Positions 33,378 to 45,014 of a DNA stretch of 64,000 nucleotides are shown piece by piece. Under the pieces are notes generated by a model. That model did no database searches, was not told where the DNA came from, and worked only from the letters and a program-made list of their open reading frames with translations. How positions within the stretch are numbered: position 1 is the first letter of the stretch; each line of letters opens with the position of its first letter. The DNA lies in contig OY986974.1 in the NCBI GenBank assembly GCA_963920575.1, forward strand, positions 806,001 to 870,000, in the 5' to 3' direction. The DNA comes from Narthecium ossifragum. Taxonomy: Eukaryota > Streptophyta > Magnoliopsida > Dioscoreales > Nartheciaceae. The translations under genes and the position numbers were made by a program.

Positions 33378-34994
33378 TGACACCCCTTGAAAAGTGTCGT
33401 TACCTTAACAAGGACGCCAAAATTACAAATTTATAATCAAACTACTAACTAACTACTTTATGGGTAGATAGTAATGAGTCCGAGTCGAATCCACATGGAA
33501 CTAATGGTTTAAGTCGTATACTAGGTATAATTCCTAGCCAAGGAGTTGGGAAAAAGATAATCTTTTGGGTTTTTATCTAGAACTAAACAAATACGAAAAG
33601 TGTACTAATAGATAAGATAATGCCAAGGAACTCTAATCAATAATAAAGAACTTACTAGGTATTCCTAAGATAAGAGCAGATAAATCAACTTAGATGATTT
33701 CATATAGTCGATAGGTGAATGGCTAGAAGTCCTACCGCTCAACGAAGACGTCGGGGATAATATCAAGAATGGATATTGGTAAATAATCAAGGTGGTTCTG
33801 GCACCTTGAGATCGCCTACTAGAATGTATCAAGGATTAGAGTTAACCTAGTGGTTCTGGCACTAGCATTGTGGTTCTAGCACATACGAAATCCCTAATCT
33901 CGAATAATGATGAATAACGGATTAAGAAGCGGTCATAATGGTTTTAGAATTATGTGTAATGGTCCTAGCATTACAAGGCTCTTAATCTCGAGAAGTAAAT
34001 CCTCACATCCATGGTCCTAGCATAGATGTTTGATGAGAATCTCTAATCTCAAGCCCTAACATGCACAAGACCTAAATCTAGGGCATATAGGAACAAATCA
34101 TTCATCTAACATATAATAATAATCACACCAATAGATAAGAACATAAAAACAATCCATTCAATCATCAAACGTATGATTTACAACTCATAATCTATAGAAA
34201 ACCCTAATAAATAACTTTACTACATCATAGAATTCCTAGGCTAGGGTTTAGGTACTCATCTTAAGAAGTGGACACCTTGATGAAGGTTGTTGAAGCCATC
34301 CATCCATGGATCTTCTCCCAAACATCTAACCCTAACCCTAATTTATTTCAGAAGAAAGGAGGAAGAAAAAGGGGGAAGAAAGCTGCAAAAAACGTCTAAA
34401 GGAACCCCAAATTCGGCCCTGGAAGGCTGTCAAAACGCCCCCAAAGAAGGCTATTTATAGCCTAAGACAAACCCTAACTCGGATTAGTCAATTTCCTTTT
34501 ATTTTTCCCGCAGCGCCCAAGGAGATCGATCTCCTTTGGGTTGAGATCGATCTTCTTCACTTCGGGAACTTCAAAAACTGGAATTTGCCCGACCCAGATC
34601 GATCTGCATGGGAAGCAGATCGATCTGGTTTTCCGTAACTGCTTCTTCTGCACCTCTGTACTAGAAATGACATATCTTCCTCTAGGAAACTCCAAATCAC
34701 GAACCGTAAAAAGTTCTGGAATCTAGACTTCAAGAGCTTTCCAACCATATATAGTACATCATCTGGTTCGTCCTGAGCAGGTACAGTTTTGATGTCAAAG
34801 ATGGTTCATCTTTGCTACTTTGCTCTTTTGCTCCTAGCAGGTTCTTTATTTGTTCGTTTTAGCTCCAAACTTGATCTAATCTTCGTTGAGGGTCCTTAAG
34901 CCTGAAATGGGGAAAAGACAATCAAAATAGCATTGCTCGGAGACTAACGAGACATAGTTAATAGGGTGATTTGTGCACTTTTCACGTCTTATCA
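33378..34994 (-). repeat. 5' LTR of the gypsy-like element, 1617 bp
   Basis: The boundaries are TG (minus strand from 34994) and CA (33378), confirmed by the adjacent primer site. It matches 27355-28753 with few differences, including a clustered change near 34420-34435. GATCGATC palindromes recur at about 34523, 34544, 34596 and 34617. Confidence 0.92.
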
Positions 34995-35214
34995 GTGGGG
35001 GGTGGTGGAGGGTGGGATGGGGGGAGAGGGGGAGGTTAGGGGTGAGGGTAGTTTAGGGTTTTTTTATTTTTTTTATTTTTTTTCAAAAAATGGAATAAAT
35101 GAGGAAGTGTGGTGTGTTGAGTTGAAACCGTGGTGCGGATAGCCGCACCCTTTTCTGAAACACCTGTTCCTGCCCCTAATCCTAGATTTATGAATCCTAA
35201 TTGAGATCAGACCA

Positions 35215-35675
35215 AAATAGAGGCACATCCGAGCAAGATCCCGGAGGGGAACGACAAGGCGACGGAGGAGGGGTATGAGAGCGATCTAGAGTAGCTAAAG
35301 AGCAAAGTGGATGTCGGGGCCGATCTAATCATAACGCAACTATTCTTTGACACTGACATCTTCTTCAAGTTCATGAAAGATTGTTGGTGGGTGGGGATCC
35401 AGCGCCTGATCATGCCGAGGGTGTTGCCGATCACAACGTACAAGAACTTTCGGTTCCTGACGGTGAGTTGTCGGACGATGGTGGTAAGGGAGGTGAGAGA
35501 GGTGGTGGAGGCGAAGAAGTGGGACGAGGCGGCCCTGGTGGAGTACGGGGTCGAGCTAGCCATGAGATGTGCCGGGAGATGGTGGCATGCGGTGTACGGG
35601 CGCTGCACTTCTACACCATGAACAAGGATGCCCCGGCTTTGGTGGTGCTTCGGAACCTAGGGATCGTCGGAGATG
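35215..35675 (+). pseudogene. Methylenetetrahydrofolate reductase (MTHFR) pseudogene fragment
   Basis: Translated pieces read EAHPSKIPEG, VDVGADLIITQLFFDTDIFF, KFMKDC, LPITTYKNFRFLT and then, in another frame, CREMVACGVRALHFYTMNKD and LRNLGIVGDE. These follow the catalytic domain of plant MTHFR, which makes 5-methyltetrahydrofolate, in the right order. An in-frame TAG at 35292-35294 and a frameshift near 35560 disable it. No intron interrupts about 450 bp that I expect to span at least one junction in the parent gene, so a retrotransposed copy is plausible. The ends fade without a clear poly(A). It lies just outside the gypsy-like element's LTR. Confidence 0.75.
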
Positions 35676-37078
35676 AGGATCATAAGGTAAATAAGGTCAT
35701 GGCGATAGCGTCGGCGGAGTACCAAAATGGGTGGAGATCGGAAGTGGACATCGGATGGACGACGATGTGGCAAAAATTAATTAAACAAACCAAATTTTAG
35801 TCAAATTTGATAGAAATGGGTCAACATGACCCCTTGGCCGTTAAAAACCTAACGGAGAGCGAACGGGGGACCATATAAGTATGAAATCAAAACTGTAAGG
35901 ACATGATTTGAAATTTTTAAAGGTTACGTCCTGAATAAAAATTTCGACAAAACTACAAGGTATTAATAAAAAATTTAACATATATATATATATATAAAGT
36001 GGCATCGTGCCACATGACACGGCTAACCACCCACTCTATCTTTCTCTTTTTATAATAACTAACCTTATGTCACGTGTGTGTCACGTTAGTCATTGGTTAT
36101 GATGTGACATATGATTCAATATATGACTTATAAAGCATTACTTTATATATATTTGTGTGTGTGGTGTTAAGATATTCCAATTCCAGTGTGGAAATTAGAT
36201 TCTTGATATAACAGATCAAATCAACTCCCGATAGGATTTTACTTGTTATATAAGTTTAATAAAATAAATTATCACCTAGCTAAAAACTTAAACCGAAAGG
36301 TGAAGATGAGTCTATATTGATTTAGCAGAATTCAAGTCGGCATTTTATTAAAGATCTTGACCATTAGATATTTAGATCTCGTCCGTTGATATTATGATAG
36401 CATGAAAACAATGGTATGAAACAAACATCACTCGATTTAGTACTCTGAAAAATAGTTGAGAATATAAACTATTCGCTAGAAAAGATTATAATTTTTAGAA
36501 GTCACTTCCTAAGTTGTGATTGTCACTCTTGACCGTTTTGTTTGTAATTTCTAAAACGTGAAAGTTAATATAAACTATGTCGCATTCTCGTAGTCGAAAT
36601 GAGTGACCGTTTTGTTTGAAATTCTATGAAAACGTAAAAGCGAATATAAACTATGTCGCATTCTCATATAAAATGATTGTAACATCAATGCTTTTTGCAC
36701 CTTATTCAGTATAAGTTCCAGGACGAAAAAATATGTTTTTATATTAGTTAAGTCCAAAGGCTGAAGTATTAACTTTAGAGCATAACAATCAGAATATTAA
36801 AGATAAATCATCGAGTTTTGTTTTTAATAGAGAGAGAGACGAGATGAAAGCCACATATGAAAGAAAATCTGTGTGATAATATGGACGAAAATAGGATTGG
36901 AGGTAGGAATATATTTAATTAAGTTGTTAACTGAGTGGAGCATGAAAATATTAACATGCATTAGGAATAATTACCTGGGGTGTATATTGACAATGTTGAG
37001 AAGTTTACGTGGAAAATGTGACATTTTCTTTCTAAATCTGGAGAGAAAGAGGGTTTAGCGCAGCAGGTCGAAGTGAAC
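35676..37078. other. AT-rich intergenic DNA
   Basis: No gene is recognised. Two related phrases with GACCGTTTTGTTTG and AACTATGTCGCATTCTC occur at about 36530-36590 and 36605-36665, a short local duplication. Confidence 0.4.
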
Positions 37079-37081
37079 TTA

Positions 37082-37267
37082 GGATGTGTTTGGCAGCCGT
37101 TGGGATACAAGGGATGGGGGGGACGCGGGATCCGCGCGTTTAGATCGGCCTCGGATTCTAGAAAATGGGATTTTTGATGTCTGCTCTTCCCAAGCGGACC
37201 CCGCCCGTGAAACCACGGCGGATACCATCCGCTGGATTTCGCATCCCGCGGATAGCCAAACATACCC
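37082..37267. mobile_element. Tourist-like MITE, 186 bp, TTA duplication
   Basis: The ends are GGATGTGTTTGGC and GCCAAACATACCC, which are inverted with two mismatches. TTA flanks both sides (37079-37081 and 37268-37270). The interior is GC-rich and self-complementary around GCGGGATCCGCGCG and GCATCCCGCGG. Confidence 0.85.
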
Positions 37268-37280
37268 TTAGCGAAGCTTG

Positions 37281-37482
37281 AGATGTGTTTGGTATGGGTT
37301 CCCCCCTTAAGCCCCCTTATCCCCAAACACCAAAAAGTAATTATTACTACTTTATCCTCATTTCACCTACCACCATCACTCTACTTTTTCCTATCTCCAT
37401 TCCTTAACCCATAATAAGCTAACTTCGAAATCCCTTAACCCCCATTAACCCGGAATAAACTAACCCCACACCAAACGCCACC
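37281..37482. mobile_element. Second Tourist-like MITE, ~202 bp
   Basis: The ends AGATGTGTTTGGTATGGGTT and AACCCCACACCAAACGCC are inverted around GTTTGGTRTGGG. The right flank is TTA (37483-37485); the left flank is TTG, one base off. The interior is AT- and CCTTA-rich and non-coding. Confidence 0.65.
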
Positions 37483-37485
37483 TTA

Positions 37486-37738
37486 GGATTGTTTGGTTTG
37501 GGATAAGATGAGTTATCCCCGCTTTATCCACACATTATCCCCAAACAAAACATGGTTAGTAAAATAGGAATAACATGGGTTAAAATGGGTCACTCTAAAA
37601 AATAGGGATATCACTTATCATATTAATTTCTATTTTTATTAATAAAAATTAGAAATGGTCTACCCCCGTTCATTATCCCAACTTTTCTAACCCAAAATCC
37701 TTAAACTGGAATAGCCTATCCCCTCACTAAACAACTCC
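37486..37738. mobile_element. Third Tourist-like MITE, ~253 bp
   Basis: The ends GGATTGTTTGGTTTGGGATA and TATCCCCTCACTAAACAAC are inverted with a few mismatches. It starts immediately after the TTA that closes the preceding MITE. Confidence 0.65.
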
Positions 37739-37741
37739 TAG

Positions 37742-38797
37742 AGAATCACGTGAATCTACTCGTCATCCATATGATAGCTGATTCAGGCTCCTATATACTT
37801 CATTCAGGATACATTAGAGCACCAGACGTCACATTTCAAACGATAAACTGATCACGTGCCTTCACACAAAAGTCTTCAAAACTGCTAACGTGATATCACG
37901 TGAGCGGATTACCGTCCAGTTTGGAGAACGATGTCTAACGATAGGTACTAAATAGGTTATATATATTAAATATAAATATCAAAAATATAATTATTAAACT
38001 ACATGTATTAAAGTGATATACGGGGAAATTTACGGATACAAAAAGCCATAATTTAACCTAATTTATATGATCAGATGATGTTCAGATTAGACCTGACAGA
38101 TTTATCCTCTTTGACAGGGGGGGGAGGGCTAAAGATAGATAGCAAACACGTTGTGTCGTCGCTGTTAATTTATCCTATCCAAGTACTAATAAATGGGCCA
38201 CACGAGTACTGTACTATTACCGTGTGAGTTCCTTATGTCACATCATGCAACTGCTCTCTCCGCATCTATCTAATCACATTCCCCCTGTTAAGAAATAAGA
38301 AGAGGAGTGTACCCCGTGATTTCCTTATAATATACCCTGTCAGCTAGCAATTAGCTGGGGCCGCTGCATCAAGCTTCACTATATAACGACATGTGTTCAA
38401 ATGTTGCGTCATGTGAGATTATTGAGTTATATCTATGACATAATATTAGATTAATTACATATAATCTTTATTTTAATAACAAATAAAAATGCTTCAGATA
38501 CTTCATATGTAGCAGACAGCCCAAACAATCACACCTAACCGGCTTGATATTGAAATTGCAACGAACCAAACAGGGCATATAGGCAGTGCTCATCTCTCTA
38601 GAAACTACTGCAACTCACACCAGCATGAATGCTTTTAGCTTAATTTAATTGGAAGAGACCAATTCGTATATAATCTTGAGTAGCTTAGAATCAGAGCAGG
38701 GCAACTTATCCGAATGGAATTTCTTGCGTGTGGATAAATAAATCAACCATTACCTTACCAAAATTACCGTTCTACTAAACATATAATTTTAGTCTCG
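37742..38797. other. Intergenic DNA between MITEs and the hAT element
   Basis: No gene, repeat array or RNA gene could be recognised. Confidence 0.4.
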
Positions 38798-38805
38798 ATT
38801 GACCT

Positions 38806-39420
38806 TAGGGGTGGCAATTCGGGTCGTAACCCGTGAACCCGATCCGACCCGACCCGAAATAAACGGGTTCGGGTTTGGTATAATCGGGTTCGGGTCATAA
38901 ACGGGTCAGGTCGGATTGACCCGCGGGTCCCCCCCCGGCGCCCTCTCCCTCCCGCCCGGCGCCCTCTTCCTCCCCCCCCCCCCCCCGCCCCCCTCGTCCC
39001 CACCCCCACTCCTTCCCGTTGCCGTCCTCGACCTCCCCGAGCCCGAGGTCGCCACAGCGCCGTCCTCAACCTCCACGAGCCCGAGGTCGCCACAGCGCCG
39101 TCCTCGACCTCCTCGACCACGAAGCGGCCAGATCTGGCTATTTCCCGGCCAGATCCGGCTGCTGGCGCCGACGCCGAGCGCCGCCTCTCCCTCTGGGCAG
39201 TGGTGGGTCAACCCGAACCCAACCCGACCCGTTCCCGACCCGTTTAATAAACGAGTTAGGCGGGTCGGGTCGGGTTGACCCGTTTATAATTGGATCGGGT
39301 TCGGGTTTATAAATCTGACCCGTTTATTAAACGGGTCGGGTTCGGATTGGGTGTTTTGTTAAACGGGTCAGTGTATGACCCGACCCGAACCCGACCCGCG
39401 AATCCGAATTGCCACCCCTA
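38806..39420. mobile_element. Non-autonomous hAT element, 615 bp, 8-bp target duplication
   Basis: It begins TAGGGGTGGCAATTCGG and ends CGAATTGCCACCCCTA, inverted repeats of the plant hAT type. The identical octamer ATTGACCT lies on both sides (38798-38805 and 39421-39428). Both arms are made of short GGGTCGGGTT / AACCCGACCC units. The centre is C-rich, with a run of C at about 38973-38987, and holds an imperfect tandem of a unit containing GAGCCCGAGGTCGCCACAGC (near 39040 and 39078). There is no transposase frame, and open frames here are low-complexity. Confidence 0.92.
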
Positions 39421-39428
39421 ATTGACCT

Positions 39429-39915
39429 CCATGAGTAAAAAGACACGTGGGTTTATGTAAAATCGTGAAAATGTTGGTGTCTTTTTGTAAATCAAAGACA
39501 ACGCCGTCGAACAGAAGCTAACGGCAGTTGTCTTTTTACAAATTAAAAAATAATAGAGATATCAAGATGTAATAAATAAAAATGTAAATGAATTTATGTA
39601 AAATCACAAAAACGTAGGTGGCGATATAAAAAATAAAAACCAACAACATACTCAAATATTATATATACTTAGTTCCCAAGTCTCGTGACTATCTTCCACA
39701 CCAAACCCTTTTGGCTCTATGATTCAGACTCCTCTCCCATAGTCCCATTGATGGAGAAAGTTGAAACGGACCTATTGATTCCGACTTCTTTACCCAATAA
39801 ACCAATGCTTGGAGTCGGAGCCTCCTAATTTTCCAAAGGTTCCAATCATGTCATACACTAGCTTACGATTCTGGGGCAGGTCTATTCATAAATATTTATA
39901 GGACAGCTAGCTAGC

Positions 39916-39953
<38 letters not shown>

Positions 39954-40345
39954 GACAACGCCACCCTATACAAAAATACCAAATATATATAGCCGCCTTG
40001 AGAGGGATAGCTTGATCCCAGTTGTGATGAGCTCATCATCAGCTCTGTGGGAGCTTTCATTATATTATATTATATATATACTAGTTTCCCTCCCGTGCTC
40101 TGACAGGGTGGAAACCGATTCCCTCTAATCTTAATTATATCTCACCACCGATCACCATGAAATAACCGATCTAATCTCTATTATTTCTATTATAATCGAA
40201 CTCTATTACGTTTATTACACATTCGATTTTGATGGAAACTGAATTAAATAAAATAATAGATTGATGATTATCCACGTAACCCTATGCCATGACCGCGTAA
40301 CCCACGTCAACATGTGTGTATATATTATGACTCATAAATACACCT

Positions 40346-40385
<40 letters not shown>

Positions 40386-40855
40386 TTGAAAGGGACACAT
40401 CCAATTAAACTAGCATATAAGTACCTATTATAACTATATAGTGGAAGGGCAGGCCACAGGGCACCACGGTAGGAGAAATCATTAGAATTCATTTTATTTA
40501 GGGCTGTTTGTTTGTTTGTTCGCTCGAGTGTTTTAGAATGAAATGTTGAAATTGAATGTGGTTTCTATTGAGTTGAGTGAAATGAAATGGGTTGTCATTT
40601 TTGTTATTTGTTTGGTACTATAATGAAAACTAAATATTGTGAAATGAAATCTGACACTTTCTACTGTTTATTTGAAGCATAATCATGTGAAATTTTTTAT
40701 TTTTGTGTTTGTTTTGTGATGCAATGGGGGATATAATCACCCCAAATTGCTTGTGATGAGAATACCATCCCTTTATGTATATTCAAGGTTTAAACTTTTA
40801 TAAAGTGTGTTGAAGTATAAATTATAAATAGCTGGTTATACAAAAAAAAAAAAGG

Positions 40856-40892
<37 letters not shown>

Positions 40893-40984
40893 CATATATA
40901 TCTAGAGTATTTGCTAATACGTTTTGATCCAGAAATGGTGGCAATGTATGCGTCGTAAAGCTTGGACACGATCTGCTGTCCCTC
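39429..40984. other. Intergenic DNA with TA microsatellites
   Basis: TA runs lie at about 39926-39946, 40347-40382 and 40859-40886. A block at 40500-40700 with GTTTGTTTG and GAAATGAAAT phrases may be an old MITE. No gene is recognised. Confidence 0.45.
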
Positions 40985-40989
40985 GAGAG

Positions 40990-41699
40990 TGTTGGGAAAA
41001 TCCCTCCCCATGAGAGACTTTGACGAGAGACGTCGACGAGAAGCGACGAGGACGCTCGATGCTGGAAAAACAAAGGAGCAGGAAGACAAAGGATCGATCC
41101 TTTGCTTGGAAAGGATCGATCCTCTTCCCACGACAGAGAGCTGGGATGGAAAGGATCGATCCTCTGCTCTATAAGGATCGATCCTCCCAGGCGATTTTTT
41201 CCATGACAGGGAGCGTGTTTTTTATGATCGATCTTTACCCTCAAAATGATCGATTATCTTCGGGGCAGTCTTTTCCATGGAATGAAAGGATCGATCCTTT
41301 CATTCAAGAAGATCGAACCTTTGCGGAATCTGGGAAAGATTTAAGAGTCCAGATTAATCCGAGTGTGGGTTAATTAGTGGATATAAATAGGGTTAGTGTG
41401 TAACCCTAATGTGTGTGGCTTGATATCAGAAACTCTAGAGAGAGGTCTTGGAGGCTTGATAGAAAGTAGGGCATTCTAGAGTGAATGTATTTGGGAGGGT
41501 TGAGAGAGAGATTTATATGTGAGAGTTAAGAGATCAAGTCAATTAAATCTCCTCATATATTGAAGTTTTCTCTCTTCCCGTGATTTTTCCTTTGCGGTGA
41601 TTTGCCGGAAGGTTTTCCACGTTAAATTTGGTGTCTCTCCTCCTTGTTCTATTTTGGTGCTCTCCCATCTTGGTGTGATCCCCTCCGGAATTCCTAACA
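40990..41699 (+). repeat. 5' LTR of the copia element, 710 bp
   Basis: It carries five perfect GGATCGATCC palindromes (41091, 41113, 41153, 41175 and 41288), plus GATCGATC at 41226 and two decayed copies. A TATAAATAGGGTTAG sequence near 41380 may be the promoter TATA region. Confidence 0.92.
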
Positions 41700-41701
41700 G
41701 G

Positions 41702-41718
41702 TGGTATCAGGAGCCAGG
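41702..41718 (+). other. Copia primer binding site (tRNA-iMet type, one-base insertion)
   Basis: TGGTATCAGGAGCCAGG follows the LTR by two bases. The usual plant copia site reads TGGTATCAGAGCC, so this copy carries an extra G. Confidence 0.85.
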
Positions 41719-41740
41719 TTCATTGGTCCAACAGTTCGTG

Positions 41741-42557
41741 ATGGTGGGGAAGGCCTCAGCTTCTCATTTCGAGGCTGAGCGATTCGATGGGAGAAGCAAC
41801 TTCGGCTTATGGCAGCAGCGGGTGAAGGATATCCTGGTGCAGCATGGTCTCTACAAGGCCCTGAAGGGAAAGAAGCCGGAGTCTATGAAGGACGATGACT
41901 GGGAGGAGATCGAGATGAGGGCAGTGAGCACCATCAGGCTCTGCCTAGCGGATGAGGTTATGTATAACGTCATCAATGAGGATAAGGCTGCAGGGTTGTG
42001 GTCAAGGTTAGAAAGTTTATTCATGACTAAATCTCTGACGAATAAATTGTTCCTGAAACAACAACTATACACCTTGAGGATAAAGGAAGGTTCAGATCTG
42101 ATAGAGCACCTGAACACCTTCAATAGGATCATCACCCAGTTGTTGAGCGTGGAGGTCACAGTGGATGATGAAGACAAGGCCCTCCTCCTTTTGGCGTCTC
42201 TTCCACCTTCCTACGAGCACCTGGTGACGACATTACTCTATGGGAAGGAGTCCCTAGAGACAGAGGAAGTCACGGCGGCTCTGCTCAGCTCTGCTCTCCA
42301 ATGCCTTGAGAAAGAGGTCAACAGATGAGCCAGTCTCAGAGGCGCATTTGGTAAAGAGGAAAGGGAAGGATAGCAAGATCAGAGGAAAGACAGTTACTTG
42401 TTACTACTGCGGAAAGGAAGGCCACGTCAAGCGGCGATGCAGGAAGTACAAGGATGATCTTGCTAATGGGAAGGTCAAGGAGGATGATGAGAAAAGCAAC
42501 AACGCAGTGACACTCGACAGCGACGTGTGTGTCATTACGGGGGAGCTTCCGTACTAG
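41741..42557 (+). pseudogene. Copia Gag with frameshift before the zinc knuckle
   Basis: From ATG 41741 the frame reads the UBN2-type Gag region: FDGRSNFGLWQQRVKDIL, WSRLESLFMTKSLTNKLFLK, LLLLASLPPSYEHLVTTLLY. It stops at 42326-42328. A second frame, 42306-42557, holds the zinc knuckle with pattern C-x2-C-x4-H-x4-C (CYYCGKEGHVKRRC) and a short tail ending in TAG. The two overlap near 42290-42325 in different frames, so a one- or two-base indel has split the protein. Gag would form the virus-like particle and bind element RNA. Nothing resembling pol follows. Confidence 0.88.
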
Positions 42558-42595
42558 AGGTATGATGGGGGTTTCGATCGATCGAAGTGATCGGA

Positions 42596-42701
42596 AAGGC
42601 CGAGTCATGCGGTATGATGGCTCGTATGGTGGAACGATAGAGTGTATGAAGGCCGAGTCATGCGGTATGATGGCTCGTATGGTGGCACGATAGAGTGTAT
42701 G
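42596..42701 (+). repeat. 53-bp direct tandem duplication in the copia 3' untranslated region
   Basis: Two copies (42596-42648 and 42649-42701), each beginning AAGGCCGAGTCATGCGG, differ by about one base. The second ends five bases before the solo LTR insertion site. Confidence 0.9.
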
Positions 42702-42710
42702 GAGGTCCGA

Positions 42711-45014
42711 TGTGAGGACCTGTCCCTCTACCCCTGTGGCTCGTTGTAGACCGCAAGGGCAATTTGGTAAATTGCGCCTTGTTGGTTTGTTTCACACCCG
42801 CGTGTGCACACACTGGCCTTATATGTGTTAGTGTTTGGTTAGAACTGTTAGTGGGACCCGGGATCGAAAGATCCGGACTTAGGCTTGAGTTATTGCCTAA
42901 GTTTAGCTTTCAGCACAAAAAGGATCGATCCTCTCTGGCTAAGAGATCGATCCTCTTCGTGCCAGAAAGTCTAGTGAGATCGTCGTGAAGGATCGATCCT
43001 CCCTTGAGGAAGAATCGATCATTCATAAGTCGGTTGGTTTTCTGCTTCGCGAGGACGGCCGCCGTTGGCCGTCGCTCTCCCCTGTCAGAGGGGGAGGACT
43101 TTCCCTCCCCTCCCCTCACTTTCCCCCCTTCCCCTTTCCCCTCCTCTTCCTCCCTCTCCTCCTTTCTTCTTCCTCTTTCTTTCTTCTCCCGAAACCTCTG
43201 CTTCTTCCCCTGTTTCCGGCAGCCCACTTCCTCACCTTCGTTCTCCCTCCTCCGACCATCTTTGCCGGCGTTCTAAGGCTCGTTGGATTCGTGGCAACGA
43301 GAGGAAGATCCCTGAAGTGGTTTGGAAGCTTGTTGGTGATCAATTCGCGGGGAATCAGCCGAGGAAAGCGCAGCTAGATAGGGTTATACCTACTGATGTT
43401 TATTTCGGGTTTTCTCTAGATCTAGCCGTTGGATCTTGTTGATCCTTATTTTGTTGGATTTCTTCTGCCTATTAGAATTACTTATTTAAGTTTCATGTTA
43501 ATCAGTTGAGATTTGAGTAGGTTTTATGCATGATTAAGCTCGGATTTCTGGTTTTCTGCTGTTCTTGAAGAACAGCCGACTGGCGGCGAGTTTTCCGGCC
43601 GGCGTGTACATGTTCTTGGCTTTTGATAAACATAAGAGTTGTACATCTACTCGTTAGCTTTCCATCCCATCTTATTTCATATTTTTCCGATTTGTCTACG
43701 ATTTGTTATGAATTGTTTGCTGAAGGGCTGCGTTGCAGCAATTAATGGGTAAGTTAGTTTGATTAATGATTTTTTATTAGTGTTTTCCCGTTAATCCAAC
43801 CGTTGGATGATTGTGAATTTTGGATATGATGATCATGGTATATACACCTACTGGTGGATAAGTTGGATCTTAAATCCAACATCGTTTGGACGTCGGATCG
43901 ATGGGATCAATTAGCCCCTAAGTAGATGTTTTGGGTGTTTGAATATAATATTATATTTCGGAATATAATATTATATTGTTTACTGTTCATCAGCGGTTTT
44001 CGGGGTTGCTTCCCGTTGCAGGAGTTCACGGTTGACGGTCGTGGTACTGTCGTAATGCCGGGACCCGCTGCGGATCGGCTGGCAGCGGTTGATAGTACCG
44101 CTACAGCGATCCAGTAGACTTATATGATGCTTGACATACTGTTGCATGTTTTGCCTCTTATATGTGTATGTCATAGCATGCATTTCCCTGTTGTGCATTA
44201 GTTGCATTGGTTAGGGCGTGGGTGATCCTTGGGTCGCCGTCCCGAGGCTGGAAACTCGGACTTAGCCCTAGGACCGGGGTTGGGCTGTTTGGACCCGGTT
44301 TGAATTGTGGTGTCCAGTCGATTCGATGATAGACTTAGATGACTGGTACACTTGTGGCTTGATGATTGTAGAGGTCGTGTCGGCCTTGAGTCGGATGCTG
44401 AGGTGTAGCCGGTGTTCCACTGTGTAGACTCTTGAGTGGTGGAAACGGCCCCCTCAGCGGTGCCATTTCCTGCCTGTAGTGTCGAGTTCCTGCATGTGAG
44501 TCAGCAGTGTTTGTTGAGCTTACTGTGTGCTGCTCCTGGGCACCAGGGACACGCGGTGGGGTTATGGGACCCCTGTATACACCCAGATCCTACTTGAGGG
44601 CGACACTGTTACGTTTCCCTCTTCCTTCTGTATGTCGTAGTGTAGATCCCTACTTAGCTTAGTGCTCACTCCTACCCGGGCTGCGTTTTGCAGGTGCAGG
44701 CGTCAGTTCTTCCTCTGGTGGCTTTTGAGAGATGGCGATATTTACTGCTTTAACCCTTATGTTAGTTAGTCTCCTACGGGAGTAATGTTGTATTTGAATC
44801 TTTCTCTCTCCGAGGATATGTATATTAACACTTGAGTTTTAAATCTGTGGTTCGAGGTTTGCTAATCAATCTTCTTTTAATTGGGGGTTTTTGATGATCT
44901 ATTTGGGAGACCAATAGGTTAGAGGGAACCCTCGCCAGCTTTGTTTTCCGCATTTTGTAGGTTCCGGTTCGCGTCGCCCGGCCCGGTTGGGCTTTCGCGG
45001 GTCGGGGCGCGACA
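42711..45014 (+). repeat. Gypsy (Tekay/Del-like) solo LTR, 2304 bp, nested in the copia element
   Basis: It begins TGTGAGGACCTGTCCC and ends GGGGCGCGACA, the terminal style of plant chromovirus (Tekay/Del) LTRs. The duplication TCCGA flanks it exactly (42706-42710 and 45015-45019). It contains no internal domain or primer site, as expected for a solo LTR left by recombination between two LTRs. A pyrimidine-rich block lies at 43075-43190, and GATCGATC palindromes occur at 42923, 42945 and 42991. Open frames within it are not genes. Confidence 0.88.

Larger units (their letters stand above)
27355..34994 (-). mobile_element. Non-autonomous Ty3/gypsy-like LTR retrotransposon, minus strand
   Basis: Two near-identical LTRs bracket a roughly 4.6 kb interior. 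Read on the minus strand, the order is 5' LTR (34994-33378), tRNA-Asp primer site, a long frame split by one UGA, a roughly 2.4 kb non-coding stretch, polypurine tract and 3' LTR (28753 into the gap). LTR ends are TGATAAGACG and ...GTGTCA. There is no protease, reverse transcriptase, RNase H or integrase, so the element must rely on another element's enzymes. The primer site and element plan resemble plant Tat/Athila-type gypsy relatives. By eye about 30-35 differences separate roughly 1.39 kb of aligned LTR, so the insertion is not ancient. The outer 3' end and target duplication are hidden by the N gap. Confidence 0.88.

Noticed and set aside
35130..35155. GGTGCGGATAGCCGCACC hairpin followed by CTGA as a possible Helitron 3' end
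   Set aside because: The hairpin is only five bases from CTGA and the next base is A, not the T expected after a Helitron CTRR end; no matching TC start was found.
40905..40989. Minus-strand reading EGQQIVSKLYDAYIATISGSKR beside the copia element as a host exon
   Set aside because: It looks protein-like, but I could not name a family, no continuing exon is visible on the other side of the insertion, and splice sites are unclear.
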